The position numbers and the translations under genes are program-made. DNA of 64,000 bases, taken from positions 2,851,501 through 2,915,500 of the forward strand of contig JAHCHX010000001.1 of assembly GCA_026129545.1 (NCBI GenBank), written 5' to 3'. A model generated the notes under the pieces. It had not been told where the DNA came from, did not search any database, and saw only the letters and a program-made list of their open reading frames with translations. The DNA is from Saprospiraceae bacterium. GTDB lineage: Bacteria > Bacteroidota > Bacteroidia > Chitinophagales > Saprospiraceae. Each line of letters starts with the position of its first letter. Positions within the stretch are counted from its first letter, which is position 1. Positions 45,947 through 54,666 of this stretch are shown in pieces.

Positions 45947-46345
45947 TTATATTTTTTGGTTCAGGTTTGCCGTACTGCTTATGTACGCAAACGACTGTGG
46001 TGGAGTAAGTCCAAAATGCTGTCGAATACAAAGTTTATCTTCATAAAGTTTTGCTCGTTGTATTTTTATCGCATATCCAGTTTCTCTTTCTGCAAAGTAT
46101 TGATAAAAATAATCCTCATCAATTCCTGCGTGGCGGCTGGTCTCCTGCCATAATCGCTCTAACTCATCGTGAATAATATCGGCAATCTCAAACTCGCCAA
46201 TAACCATACTTATAGGAGCGGAAGCATAAACAACTACTTTTGTTATACCTTTTCTCTTAAAGATGGCTTTTCTAAACTCATATTTTTTATTGCCCTCAAA
46301 AATTTTGAAAGCAAATTCAGGCTTAATTGACAATAAAACTCTCAT
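45947..46345 (-). CDS. ASCH/PUA-like domain protein
   Basis: 132 residues beginning RVLLSIKPEFAFKIFEGNKKYEFRK, the typical opening of ASCH/PUA-like RNA-binding proteins, with VVVYASAPISMVIGEFEI as the central barrel strands. It overlaps the end of the PIN-GNAT-EVE gene by 23 nt and ends 2 nt from site 8c. Small ASCH proteins often accompany toxin-antitoxin or modified-base-sensing systems. Here it is likely the partner of the PIN protein, acting in the cytoplasm. Confidence 0.8.
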   Translation of the reverse strand: MRVLLSIKPEFAFKIFEGNKKYEFRKAIFKRKGITKVVVYASAPISMVIGEFEIADIIHDELERLWQETSRHAGIDEDYFYQYFAERETGYAIKIQRAKLYEDKLCIRQHFGLTPPQSFAYISSTANLNQKI

Positions 46346-47849
46346 TGGTCAGCGATGATTTTATTATTTTTTCAAAACTTTCTCTCGAAATTCTGTCAAA
46401 TCCACGAGGTGCGTAATTGCCCGCAAAGATACCTAAATCAATTAAGTCTTTCCTGGTTGGTCTTTTTGGAAATGAGTAAACGTATAGAAAATTGACAATG
46501 AATGGTCGCCAAGTTGGCTTGTAATTCCAATGCTCTTTGAGTTGAGCATCAGTAAATACGCTTCTTTTTCTGCAAAGCGAGACAAAATCTGACTCGCTTT
46601 GTATATTTGTTATTACACTTTCTACGACACCTATTGTCGAAACCACAGAGGAGTAATAAGCGTCTTTTCCTTGTTCGGCGGTTCTGTAAAAAACTATTAC
46701 GTCTCCTGCATTCAAACCTCTTTCGATGGAACGGCTGATATAGACTTTGCTGATTGCGTTTCTATGTGGCTCACTTTCGATAAAGTTATTCGGCGATTCT
46801 GTTCGCAAAATAGAATCGGGAAACAACTCGGTGTGGTAGGCTGGATATATCGGAACAATCCAAAAGTTGGTGTCCTTGTCAATGAACGGGTAAGTTAATT
46901 TGGGACTTGGTTTGTTCACCTTTTTGCTAAAATCCCGGCAAAGCACTAATTCGTTTCCTGTTGACGATGCCTTCTCGCCAAAGTTCTCAAATCCCCAATC
47001 TGAAAGCAACTGTATCAACCGCTGTTGTTCAATCCTTTTGTTGAAAATGGTCACATAGATTTCATCAACTTTGTTTAGTAGTGCGTTGTCGAAAACTATT
47101 TTTAAAAACCGTTCGCCTAATTTGAAGCCGTTCATTACCACTTTGAACGTACCTATTTTGAGGCGTTTCTTCTTTGAGAATTGAGGGGTTATGTCATTGT
47201 AGGTTTCATCCTGTCCTTCTATTTTGACATACAGGAAAGCCAATATTTTATTTTCTCCGTCAAGGCATATATAGGCTATTTCGTCAGATTTCCTCGCAAA
47301 CCATTTTTCAAACCCAGCATAGTCTTCTTTGAAAGAGTCGAAAAAAGAGTCGTCGATATTTATATTGCCGAAGTATTCTTTTTTTACAGACAGAACTTTG
47401 TAATCAGTCAGTTTAGGGTTTTCTGAATTGACTTTTTCCAGAAAGGCATCAATCGTAAAGACTTTATCGGAGATACCAAGCAAACTGGCTTTGTAGTGTA
47501 TTTTTCTATCCTCTGTGATTAATGCATCAATTCTACCGCAAAATACTTCGTTTAAGATTTTTGTGTCGTTCCAGTCGTTTTCGTTTTTATCAACTTTGTC
47601 GCTGACCGATTTAACCTGCTGTCCAACAGGTGCTTCGGTTTGCATTTGGTTATAACTTCCAAGTTTCACCGACATTGTTTTTACAACCTTCGGGTCTTGA
47701 TGCTTTTGAATTTCGGCTATCGTGGTTGGGTGAACGCATTTTTGATAGCCCAATTTATCTATCCAATTGAATAGAACGCCGATGTCTTGATTGACGACCG
47801 TACTTGCTTCTCTGTGAATTATTATATTTGTGTCAAGGAGTAGTCGCAT
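46323..47849 (-). CDS. PIN-GNAT-EVE/PUA-like three-domain protein
   Basis: 508 residues. The PIN nuclease domain (about 1-145) has the acidic residues in RLLLDTNIIIHRE, ENDWNDTKIL and ALITEDRKIHYKAS. A GNAT-like domain (about 150-315) has the substrate-binding style AYICLDGENKILAFLYVKIEG and IYVTIFNKRIEQQRLIQLLSDWGF. A C-terminal EVE/PUA-like domain (about 330-500) has FWIVPIYPAYHTELFPD, GLNAGDVIVFYRT and a final segment. PIN domains cut RNA, and EVE/ASCH domains bind modified bases, so RNA targeting in stress or phage defence is a fair guess. It has no signal peptide. The cassette leader is strongly A-rich. Confidence 0.8.
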   Translation of the reverse strand: MRLLLDTNIIIHREASTVVNQDIGVLFNWIDKLGYQKCVHPTTIAEIQKHQDPKVVKTMSVKLGSYNQMQTEAPVGQQVKSVSDKVDKNENDWNDTKILNEVFCGRIDALITEDRKIHYKASLLGISDKVFTIDAFLEKVNSENPKLTDYKVLSVKKEYFGNINIDDSFFDSFKEDYAGFEKWFARKSDEIAYICLDGENKILAFLYVKIEGQDETYNDITPQFSKKKRLKIGTFKVVMNGFKLGERFLKIVFDNALLNKVDEIYVTIFNKRIEQQRLIQLLSDWGFENFGEKASSTGNELVLCRDFSKKVNKPSPKLTYPFIDKDTNFWIVPIYPAYHTELFPDSILRTESPNNFIESEPHRNAISKVYISRSIERGLNAGDVIVFYRTAEQGKDAYYSSVVSTIGVVESVITNIQSESDFVSLCRKRSVFTDAQLKEHWNYKPTWRPFIVNFLYVYSFPKRPTRKDLIDLGIFAGNYAPRGFDRISRESFEKIIKSSLTNESFIVN

Positions 47850-47905
47850 TGGGTCAGTTTTGGTTATTTTTATTTATATTTTCTTTCTTTTTTTTCTTTT
47901 TAGTT

Positions 47906-47974
47906 GGTGAGAACGGTTGGATGTACGCTGTGCCGATGTATAGGAGGCATGGGCGTACATCCGTTGTTCATGCC
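47906..47974 (-). repeat. attC-like site 9
   Basis: The left core GGTGAGAAC complements GTTCTCACC at 45936. The stem GGATGTACGC/GCGTACATCC encloses a TAGGAGGCAT loop. The right core GTTCATGCC has no complementary partner because the next cassette was destroyed by an IS. Confidence 0.78.
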
Positions 47975-49312
47975 CATTAAGTTAAGCCTACTGGAATAAA
48001 GCGAGAGACGACCTTTGTGATAAATACCACTCTATCATGGGGTCGTCTCTCAGCAAGTATTTCCGGGTCATACGGCTCGCGGTTGCAAATATAACCAACT
48101 CACCGGAACTATACTTCCGCCGTCCGGGGCGGGATTTTTGTCGTCGTCGCCTGCTGCCAGCCGAGCGAACGGTCTGGCTGGTGTTATCGCTGTTGCGCCA
48201 GAGCCTGTGCGTCGAGCTCGGCCATTTTTTCCAACGTCTCGACGCTGTGGATGACATACCCACCAAAAGCGCCCTGGTACAGGCGCGCAACAAAATCCAC
48301 CACACGTTTTTCAGGGATTTGCTGCGGCAAAGCGCCGAGTTGTTTTATCACTGTTTTGAGGCGCGGCGCTGGCGTTCTTTCCGTTTGTGGGCTACCGACG
48401 GGTCGGGGTTCCGCCTGCCTGACACCGATGAGTTGGGCGAGGAGTTCGGCTGGCACGTCAACCAGCATTCGGCGGTGGCCTCGGCCCGCGTCCTGGCGCA
48501 CTTCGACGTGCTCAACCAGATCATTGTCAACGCCTTTTTCCACACCCGTTATGAATCCGAATCCCTCATCGCCCCATGGCATATTCATACCGTACCCTCA
48601 GACGTGCTCATGATTTACGACCGGGGTTTCCCGGCGCAGGTCATCCCCTGGCTGCATCTTTATTTCGGTTCACATTGCTTGGTCCGCCTGACCCTCACCC
48701 ATTCGACCGTCGTCGAGGAATTCGTCGCTTCCAAAAAACGACAACTCATTGTCCGCGAAGCGCTTAACGTGCGCTCCAAACGGACGCTCCGCGCCCTTGG
48801 CATCCCCTTCCAGCGGGGGCAGGCCCTCGAGCCACCCTCATCGTGTACAATTTCCTGTCGGCGCTCCACCACAGCATGCAAGATGACATTGACCGGATCA
48901 ATGCCCGCAGAAAAACGCCCTGCCAGGCTAACCGCAATATCAGCGTCGGGCTTTTCAAGTCTTTCATCGTCAGGCTTTTCCTGCGCCCGCGCGAAAACCT
49001 CGACGCCGAAATCGCGCGACTCAAAAAATACCTCCTCAAACAACTCGAGCCCCGCAAAATCAATAACCGCCCCAGAAAGCCTCCAATGATGCGCCTCGGC
49101 GAAAGACACAATTTCGAGTTCAATTACCGTCACGCCCTCTGAGGCTAATCCTTTTTGGGGCTTTTTCCAGCTCCGGCACTTCGCCCGGACCGGCAGGGGA
49201 TTGACCGCCCTGCGTGGACAGCCCCATGGTCTGTGGTTTGGTGTGTTGGCGGCGCACCACCAGCGCCGGGGCAAGCGATCTATAGGGCGGTGGCGAGGCT
49301 TAACTTAATGGG
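47973..49312 (+). mobile_element. IS4-family insertion sequence, defective
   Basis: Perfect 16-bp terminal repeats CCCATTAAGTTAAGCC and GGCTTAACTTAATGGG bound about 1340 bp. The outermost bases are uncertain, because a target duplication was not recognised. It lies between site 9 and a half attC-like site, in place of a cassette. Confidence 0.85.
48037..49142 (+). pseudogene. IS4-family DDE transposase, internally deleted
   Basis: The first part has ARNKIHHTFFRDLL, WATDGSGFRLPDTDELGEEF (first Asp), and DVLMIYDRGFPAQVIPW (second Asp) up to LRALGIPFQRGQALE. The frame then shifts, and from about 48843 the second frame supplies the C-terminus (YNFLSALHHSMQDDIDR, ARLKKYLLKQLEPRK). The region between, which should carry the catalytic Glu (Y-x-x-R-W-x-x-E type), is missing, so this is a deletion plus frame change and the transposase is dead. 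Confidence 0.82.
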
Positions 49313-49332
49313 GTTGATGCATTGTTCGGTGC
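49313..49332 (-). repeat. attC-like half-site next to the IS4 element
   Basis: Only the right arm GATGCATTGTTCGGTGC survives. Its core GTTCGGTGC complements GCACCGAAC at 51172, so the AIPR cassette boundary is intact while the left arm was lost with the neighbouring cassette. Confidence 0.7.
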
Positions 49333-49369
49333 TTTTTTTATTCATTTTCAATGCTTTATACTGAGGGGG

Positions 49370-51139
49370 TCAATCCGCTTGCAAACGATACTCGAATTGC
49401 TCTTGCCCAATCGCCAAGGCTTCAATAAGGTTTTTGTAGGCTTGTTCGCCTCCGTCCATTGTCGGAAGCATGTCAAGGTACTGCTGAATTGCTGCGTCAA
49501 TATCGTTCAAACTCTGTTTCGATTTCACCCAATTCTGTGGGCTAAAAATTGCATTGTTCGGCAAGTTTCTATTTGATGCAACTCGCAACGCCGTATTCAA
49601 ACATCTTCCTGTTACCTTTATCAATTGCTCAACCATTCCTTTTTGGCTTGCACTTTCCCATGTTGCCATTGGTGCCGGCACTCTGTCTGATTTGTTATTT
49701 CCTATCGCAAAGCACATCGAAATTGCGTATAAATGATGAAATGGAGCGTAGGCTTTCATTGTTAGAAGCGTTTCGTTCAATGCAAGCGGGTTTGCATCTG
49801 TCCAATTCTTCATTATCTCTCGCATCCAGTCGTTCAACGCCTGTATGTTTTCGGGCTTGTAATCTCGTTTGAAAAGTATCTCGAAGTGCTTGTCAAAGAT
49901 TTTTGTTTCTCCATAAGAAATATTTGGGCGTTGAGAATGCCATGCAATTAGATACTTGCCCAAATCTGACAAGTCAATCACATAATTTTTATTCTTTTCG
50001 GGTGGTTCGATTTCACCTCTTTTGGTTTTGAAATATCCTTGTGGGTATTTCTGCTCAAAAAGTCGCTTCAAATTCAGCACTCGTTTGTCGTTACTTCGTA
50101 AATCTCTTGGCTTTACCGCACTTTGAGAGTTAGTATTTATGCTTATCAAGTCGGCTCTATCTCGTTGAGGTATCTCGTAAAATCGAAACAGAACGTACGT
50201 TTCATCAATTTTCTTGGCGGTCTCGCTGCAACTCAAAATAGTGTTCAGCGATTGGCAACCATTGACTACGCTCAATCCATAAAGTTTGAGTTGCGTTTGG
50301 TCTTCACTCAAATCCATTCGGTTGCAAATCGCTGTAATTCCGTTGTGGAAAAAGAAAAAGTCCTTGTGCTTGTCGCCTAAAATTGTCTGTCGAATTTTTT
50401 TGTTTATCGCATTACTTGCGCCCAAACTCTGACGCACATTTTTTTGAAAAAGCGAACCGTCCTTTATTCCAGGGATGAGCACACATTCTTTCAAGGGCAA
50501 TGCTGCGATAATTACTTGAGTTCCTGCAATCGTTATCGGCATTGACTTGCTTTGGGTCAAATCAATCGTATAATTTATTGAAGGGTTGTCTAATTCAAGT
50601 GCCAACTCATACCTTCTTTGAAGTTCGGCATCATCAATTACGTTGATGGTGGCATCGAAATCTTCATTTTCTGAAATTTCAGCAAGTTGTCTTTGGAAGG
50701 TTTCAAGGTCGTTTTGGGCGGACGGTGTTAATACACATGTTGTAATCAACTCAAAACACACTTCATATTCATCTTCAAACGCCCTTGCTACTTCGGACAA
50801 TTTTCGTTGAAGTCTTGAATTACTTACTTGTTGCAGCCTTACCAAATCTCGAAGTTGCATCCATGAGGAAAGCACTTCTCGAAGTGGTTCGGCATCAACC
50901 GTACCGCCTGAAATGAATTTTCCCTGAACGATGTAGATGGTTTGTTTGTCATCGTTGATAACAATTGCATCTATTTGTTTATCGTCTGCGCCGTCGGTTA
51001 TCGCATCTCGTGTTTCATTTCGTCCTTGCTGCAAAATGTTGAAAAGATACCACGCCACAAATCTTTGCCCGTCATTGGGGAAATTCTGTTGGAAGTATTC
51101 CGCTTGTATTTGGTCTTTTATCTTTTGGTAGATGTCCAT
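49370..51139 (-). CDS. AIPR family protein (abortive phage infection)
   Basis: A 589-residue AIPR protein. Visible features: an N-terminal restriction-endonuclease-like part with DGADDKQIDAIVINDD and YIVQGKF (D...QxK type nuclease motif, residues 49-75), FFFHNGITAICNRM, and SVVNGCQSLNTIL, which is the family signature, plus LISINTNSQSAVKPRDLRSND. AIPR proteins protect against phage by abortive infection and also accompany some restriction systems. It is a single-gene cassette: the stop is 38 nt from the half-site and the start 33 nt from site 11a. It has no signal peptide. Confidence 0.9.
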   Translation of the reverse strand: MDIYQKIKDQIQAEYFQQNFPNDGQRFVAWYLFNILQQGRNETRDAITDGADDKQIDAIVINDDKQTIYIVQGKFISGGTVDAEPLREVLSSWMQLRDLVRLQQVSNSRLQRKLSEVARAFEDEYEVCFELITTCVLTPSAQNDLETFQRQLAEISENEDFDATINVIDDAELQRRYELALELDNPSINYTIDLTQSKSMPITIAGTQVIIAALPLKECVLIPGIKDGSLFQKNVRQSLGASNAINKKIRQTILGDKHKDFFFFHNGITAICNRMDLSEDQTQLKLYGLSVVNGCQSLNTILSCSETAKKIDETYVLFRFYEIPQRDRADLISINTNSQSAVKPRDLRSNDKRVLNLKRLFEQKYPQGYFKTKRGEIEPPEKNKNYVIDLSDLGKYLIAWHSQRPNISYGETKIFDKHFEILFKRDYKPENIQALNDWMREIMKNWTDANPLALNETLLTMKAYAPFHHLYAISMCFAIGNNKSDRVPAPMATWESASQKGMVEQLIKVTGRCLNTALRVASNRNLPNNAIFSPQNWVKSKQSLNDIDAAIQQYLDMLPTMDGGEQAYKNLIEALAIGQEQFEYRLQAD

Positions 51140-51171
51140 ACAGGTTATTGATTTATTTTACTTTTCTTGTT

Positions 51172-51244
51172 GCACCGAACGGTGGCATGGACGACGTGGC
51201 GGCGGTTTATCCGGCGGCATGTCCGGCCATGCATAGTTAGTGGC
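51172..51244 (-). repeat. attC-like site 11a (101-bp unit)
   Basis: The left core GCACCGAAC complements GTTCGGTGC at 49324. The common hairpin is followed by GTTAGTGGC. Confidence 0.82.
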
Positions 51245-51274
51245 ATTCCCTTTTAGGCCTTCCGGTGTCGTTGC

Positions 51275-51346
51275 CGCTAACGGTTGCTTCCTTGTTACAC
51301 CGCCGCGCTTAGCGAGCGGTTGACAAGGAAGCCATAGTTCGCTGTA
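51275..51346 (-). repeat. attC-like site 11b
   Basis: A site with its own stem GCTTCCTTGT/ACAAGGAAGC and inner CCGC/GCGG. The right core GTTCGCTGTA is the exact 10-base complement of TACAGCGAAC at 53234. Confidence 0.82.
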
Positions 51347-51349
51347 TTG

Positions 51350-52492
51350 TCATTCTAAGGTTAAATACGAAATTTTTACCTTAACCTTTATTACATCTGC
51401 AATACCATCGCCGGACCCAGTGCCGCATGTGCTAGCGCCGAGAAGGTGCCATCCACGACCTTGAGAAACTCCTACCTTTAATCCTTTGGCCTCACATTGC
51501 GGATTAGTCCATTTTCCAAATTTCAATCTGCCAAAATATTGGGGATCTTCAGAGTAAAAATATGAGTATTCCTCCTTACCGTTGCTTAAGACTCTCTTGC
51601 CCGATGTAAAACTCACTATTTCAACACTTTGAATGTTTTTTATGCCTAAACATTCACTTTTAGTGCAATTTACCTCTTCATCTAGGTCTTGATATGTGGT
51701 TTTTAAAACAAACTTTTTTTCCGAATTTTTCACATCGCTTATAAACAGTGTACTAGTGGGGTTTTTCCTTGCTAATTCTGAATACTCCGGCTCTTGTGAA
51801 CTTTTTGAAGAAAGCGTTATTGATTTTACTGGAATCGCCCAACAATAACTGGTGGCGCCCTCTTCTAAGCCCCCGTTTGCTATACCTACAACTTTGCCAT
51901 TTAACAATACAGGGGCCCCTGAACATCCCGGAGCAATAGACATTTCAACATCTAAAACTTCAGTGCCTATGTCAGGGCTTTTTCTTTCCTTTAACCCTCT
52001 CACATGTTCGTTTTTTATACAATCTTTAAGCCAAAGTAATGGTGGATTGCGCACCTTTGCAATGGTAGTTGTTTTAGGTTTCTTCACTCCATGTCCATAT
52101 CCAATCATTGTAACATCTTTACCCCCTATTTTACTTGGTATCTCACTGGAAAATTCAAAACCAGAACTAAGGTCGATAGTACTTTGTGGGGAAAGTAATG
52201 CCACGTCGTTTTCTAAATCAACTGATGTTATACTCATCCTGCCCAAGCCTCTTCCAGAAGCATCTTCCGCAGTTATGGTTTTGCAACCGCATACACCATG
52301 TAATGCAGTTATTATCCCCTTATCTTTGAGAATAAAACCTGTTAATATATTGATTGTTTCAGGCTTATCTGTATAAGCACAACTTTCGGCAGTTATCCGC
52401 ACTACATATTGTTCTTGTGCTTGACAAGGCGAAAGCCAAATAAAGGTGATGTAAATGATTACACCTATAAATTTTATTGATTGCATTTGCAT
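51350..52492 (-). CDS. Exported trypsin-like serine protease
   Basis: 380 residues with a signal peptide (to CQAQ, about residue 25). The chymotrypsin-fold triad is visible: His in IITALHGVCGC, Asp in SVDLENDVALLSP, Ser in SIAPGCSGAPVLLNGKVVGI. The domain ends near residue 240. A C-terminal beta-rich domain of about 140 residues (FTSGKRVLSNGKEEYSYFY, FGRLKFGKWTNPQC, WHLLGASTCGTG) is unfamiliar. It overlaps the upstream membrane-protein gene by 19 nt, so the two are translationally linked. It acts in the periplasm or at the surface; the target is unknown. Confidence 0.85.
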   Translation of the reverse strand: MQMQSIKFIGVIIYITFIWLSPCQAQEQYVVRITAESCAYTDKPETINILTGFILKDKGIITALHGVCGCKTITAEDASGRGLGRMSITSVDLENDVALLSPQSTIDLSSGFEFSSEIPSKIGGKDVTMIGYGHGVKKPKTTTIAKVRNPPLLWLKDCIKNEHVRGLKERKSPDIGTEVLDVEMSIAPGCSGAPVLLNGKVVGIANGGLEEGATSYCWAIPVKSITLSSKSSQEPEYSELARKNPTSTLFISDVKNSEKKFVLKTTYQDLDEEVNCTKSECLGIKNIQSVEIVSFTSGKRVLSNGKEEYSYFYSEDPQYFGRLKFGKWTNPQCEAKGLKVGVSQGRGWHLLGASTCGTGSGDGIADVIKVKVKISYLTLE

Positions 52493-53220
52493 ATTCGATG
52501 CATTTTAGATTTTAACGAGTCAATATTGATTGTTGAAGAATTAATTATTTCTCTTATTTCCGCATTATCAATGTATTGACATGCGAATATGAGGTCAACT
52601 CCGTCAAGGCGACAAAATTTTTTTATTTTGCATACACTTTCAGCAGACGCACCTTTCACTCCATGGAGTATTGATTTTTCTTCCAAGTCTTTTGATTTGT
52701 CATCTGTGTTGAGGGCAAATTTTTCAATTTTCTTATTTTGCTCTTCAAATGATTTCAAAAGATTTGTCAAGTCAGAATACGTCAATCCATCTGAGTTTGG
52801 TTTGATTTCTTGATTTAAAAGATAGTTATTTTGTTTCTCTAAAATGAGTTTTGATTGCCTAAGCGACAAAAGTTTAATGTCAAAGGTAAGTGAGTCAATC
52901 TCATTATCAGACTTAGTCCTTTTTGCCCAAGTAGATGGATTTGTAATGTCATAATTTCTAGCAAGCAAACCAAAATATGCTCCGAAAACAAGTCCTATCA
53001 CTAACGACATTACTGGCAATATATTTATGTTTTTCAATCCTAGTATCGTACTCGCCTCCTCTGACTTTGTCGGAGTGGTCTGGCCTGACAAAATTGAAAT
53101 TAGACTCACCATTACAGTTAAGATAGGTACAAGTATTTGAGCAAGTATAGGTGACTTACTCAAACCCATCAGGATTCCGATCCCGATTCCAGTTATTGCT
53201 GTGTATATATTTTTTGTCAT
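52474..53220 (-). CDS. Membrane protein co-cassetted with the trypsin-like protease
   Basis: 248 residues. Three hydrophobic segments at about 5-22, 27-45 and 66-87 (ILPVMSLVIGLVFGAYFGLL) are followed by a coiled-coil-like helix (about 110-180) and a cysteine-containing end (ESVCKIKKFCRLDGVDL). No family was recognised. The overlap with the protease gene and shared cassette suggest a two-component envelope system. A membrane sensor or immunity role would be speculation. Confidence 0.7.
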   Translation of the reverse strand: MTKNIYTAITGIGIGILMGLSKSPILAQILVPILTVMVSLISILSGQTTPTKSEEASTILGLKNINILPVMSLVIGLVFGAYFGLLARNYDITNPSTWAKRTKSDNEIDSLTFDIKLLSLRQSKLILEKQNNYLLNQEIKPNSDGLTYSDLTNLLKSFEEQNKKIEKFALNTDDKSKDLEEKSILHGVKGASAESVCKIKKFCRLDGVDLIFACQYIDNAEIREIINSSTINIDSLKSKMHRICKCNQ

Positions 53221-53233
53221 ATTTTTATTCAGT

Positions 53234-53307
53234 TACAGCGAACGGTGGCATGGACGACGTGGCGGCGGTTTATCCGGCGGCATGTCCGGCCATGCATAGT
53301 TAGTGGC
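53234..53307 (-). repeat. attC-like site 12a (101-bp unit)
   Basis: The left core TACAGCGAAC complements GTTCGCTGTA at 51337. It has the common hairpin and the right core GTTAGTGGC. Confidence 0.82.
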
Positions 53308-53337
53308 ATTCCCTTTTAGGCCTTCCGGTGTCGTTGC

Positions 53338-53408
53338 CGCTAACGGCGGCATGGACGACGTGGCGGCGGTTTATCCGGCGGCATGTCCGGCCATGCATAG
53401 TTAGTGGC
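53338..53408 (-). repeat. attC-like site 12b (tandem 101-bp unit)
   Basis: A second tandem copy, 101 bp after 12a. It differs by a C in AACGGCGGCATGG, where other copies have G or T. Confidence 0.82.
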
Positions 53409-53438
53409 ATTCCCTTTTAGGCCTTCCGGTGTCGTTGC

Positions 53439-53527
53439 CGCTAACGGTTGGATGTACGCTGTGCCGCCGTGCGTTGGGCTTGTGGGTTGGGCTTCGGCGG
53501 CATAGGCGTACATCCTTTGTTATCCCA
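53439..53527 (-). repeat. attC-like site 12c (long form)
   Basis: Nearly identical to site 7 in the hairpin. The right core GTTATCCCA complements TGGGATAAC at 57636. Together with sites 6 and 7 this shows that the two large toxin-like cassettes share the same cores. Confidence 0.82.
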
Positions 53528-53559
53528 TTTTTTATATTTCATTGCTGGTGAGGCATTTA

Positions 53560-54666
53560 TCAGTCCTTTGTCGCTCCCGGTGCATTCTTGTTGCTGTACT
53601 TTTCTTTCTCCGTTTTTAGCGAGGTGAGCCACTCGACGTACATCTGTTCGGGCATCTGCCGGTAGCCGAGTTTGTAGAGTTGCATGTAGAGGCTGTTCAT
53701 TTCGTCCCATTTTGCTTTGCCTTCGGGCATGGCGGTTACTTCTTTCAGGTAGGCGAATTTCATTTCTTTCTGCATGGCTTGCAGTTGTTTTAGGAGGGTT
53801 TCGGCTTTGAGTAGGATGGCGTTCACATAATTGGGGAAGTGTTTGAGTGCGAGGTCGCAGCACTCAATGACAAAAGTGCCGTCGTTGTCGGGGTACTTAT
53901 GGTTATACCCTTGCGCTAAATCCAAAACACAAAGAGCGATGCTTTCCTTTTCGCTCAAAGTGTCAAGATAGATGCCGTTTTGTACTGCTTGGAGCGAAAT
54001 GTAGCCTGATGCCATGAGCCAAGCATCAATTGGAAAGGATGCACTTGTGAGTTCGGTGTTGTACCAGCCGCCTTTTTCCGCTCTTTGCTTGATATAGGTA
54101 TGATTCGGGGCGAGCGAAAGGTATGCTTTAACCCCAAGTTCATCCGCCAATATCTTGTACAGGTATGGCAAAGAATGACAATTCCCTTTCCTTGTTCGTA
54201 GGAGTTTGGTCACAAACATATTCGACCAATCTTTGCTGCCAAAAATATCATCAAAATCATACCTATACGGCATGAAAACATAATAGGCAGTATCGTAAAA
54301 AAGCGCAAGGGTAGTATCGGTCAACGTCCTGAACATCGCCGAATTGGTCTTAATTTTTGCCAAATCTTTGCCTTTGTAAATCAGACTATCGCTTTTTTCA
54401 CGCATCATGACCAGTTGCACCAACAATTCCAGTTCGTCCTCAAATTCCTGTCTGTAAAGAAGGTTGTCGAAATAAGTATTTTCTGTAAGGAATACTGCCT
54501 CTTTAAATTTTAGACCACCATGCTCCAATCCTTTTTTCAGGGTAGAAAAAGCGATTTCGTGATTGGTTTGGCAAAAATTTGGGCTACTCAACAAGATTAA
54601 GGTTGAGAAAACAAGACCTTTTAATAAGGTTCTTTTGCTTGCGTTAGTCAAAAATTGCGCTGTCAT
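53560..54666 (-). CDS. Transglutaminase-like protein B, module 3
   Basis: A 368-residue protein with an N-terminal hydrophobic segment (LLKGLVFSTLILLSS) acting as a signal or anchor. The core carries Cys in KGNCHSLPYLYKILADELG, His in APNHTYIKQ and an acidic residue in YNTELTS, followed by TPR-like helices (ALKHFPNYVNAILLKAETLL) and a conserved end KYSNKNAPGATKD. From about residue 190 it is nearly identical to module 1 protein B, while the N-terminal half is diverged. Its start overlaps the candidate immunity gene by 23 nt. It ends 33 nt before site 12c. Confidence 0.82.
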   Translation of the reverse strand: MTAQFLTNASKRTLLKGLVFSTLILLSSPNFCQTNHEIAFSTLKKGLEHGGLKFKEAVFLTENTYFDNLLYRQEFEDELELLVQLVMMREKSDSLIYKGKDLAKIKTNSAMFRTLTDTTLALFYDTAYYVFMPYRYDFDDIFGSKDWSNMFVTKLLRTRKGNCHSLPYLYKILADELGVKAYLSLAPNHTYIKQRAEKGGWYNTELTSASFPIDAWLMASGYISLQAVQNGIYLDTLSEKESIALCVLDLAQGYNHKYPDNDGTFVIECCDLALKHFPNYVNAILLKAETLLKQLQAMQKEMKFAYLKEVTAMPEGKAKWDEMNSLYMQLYKLGYRQMPEQMYVEWLTSLKTEKEKYSNKNAPGATKD

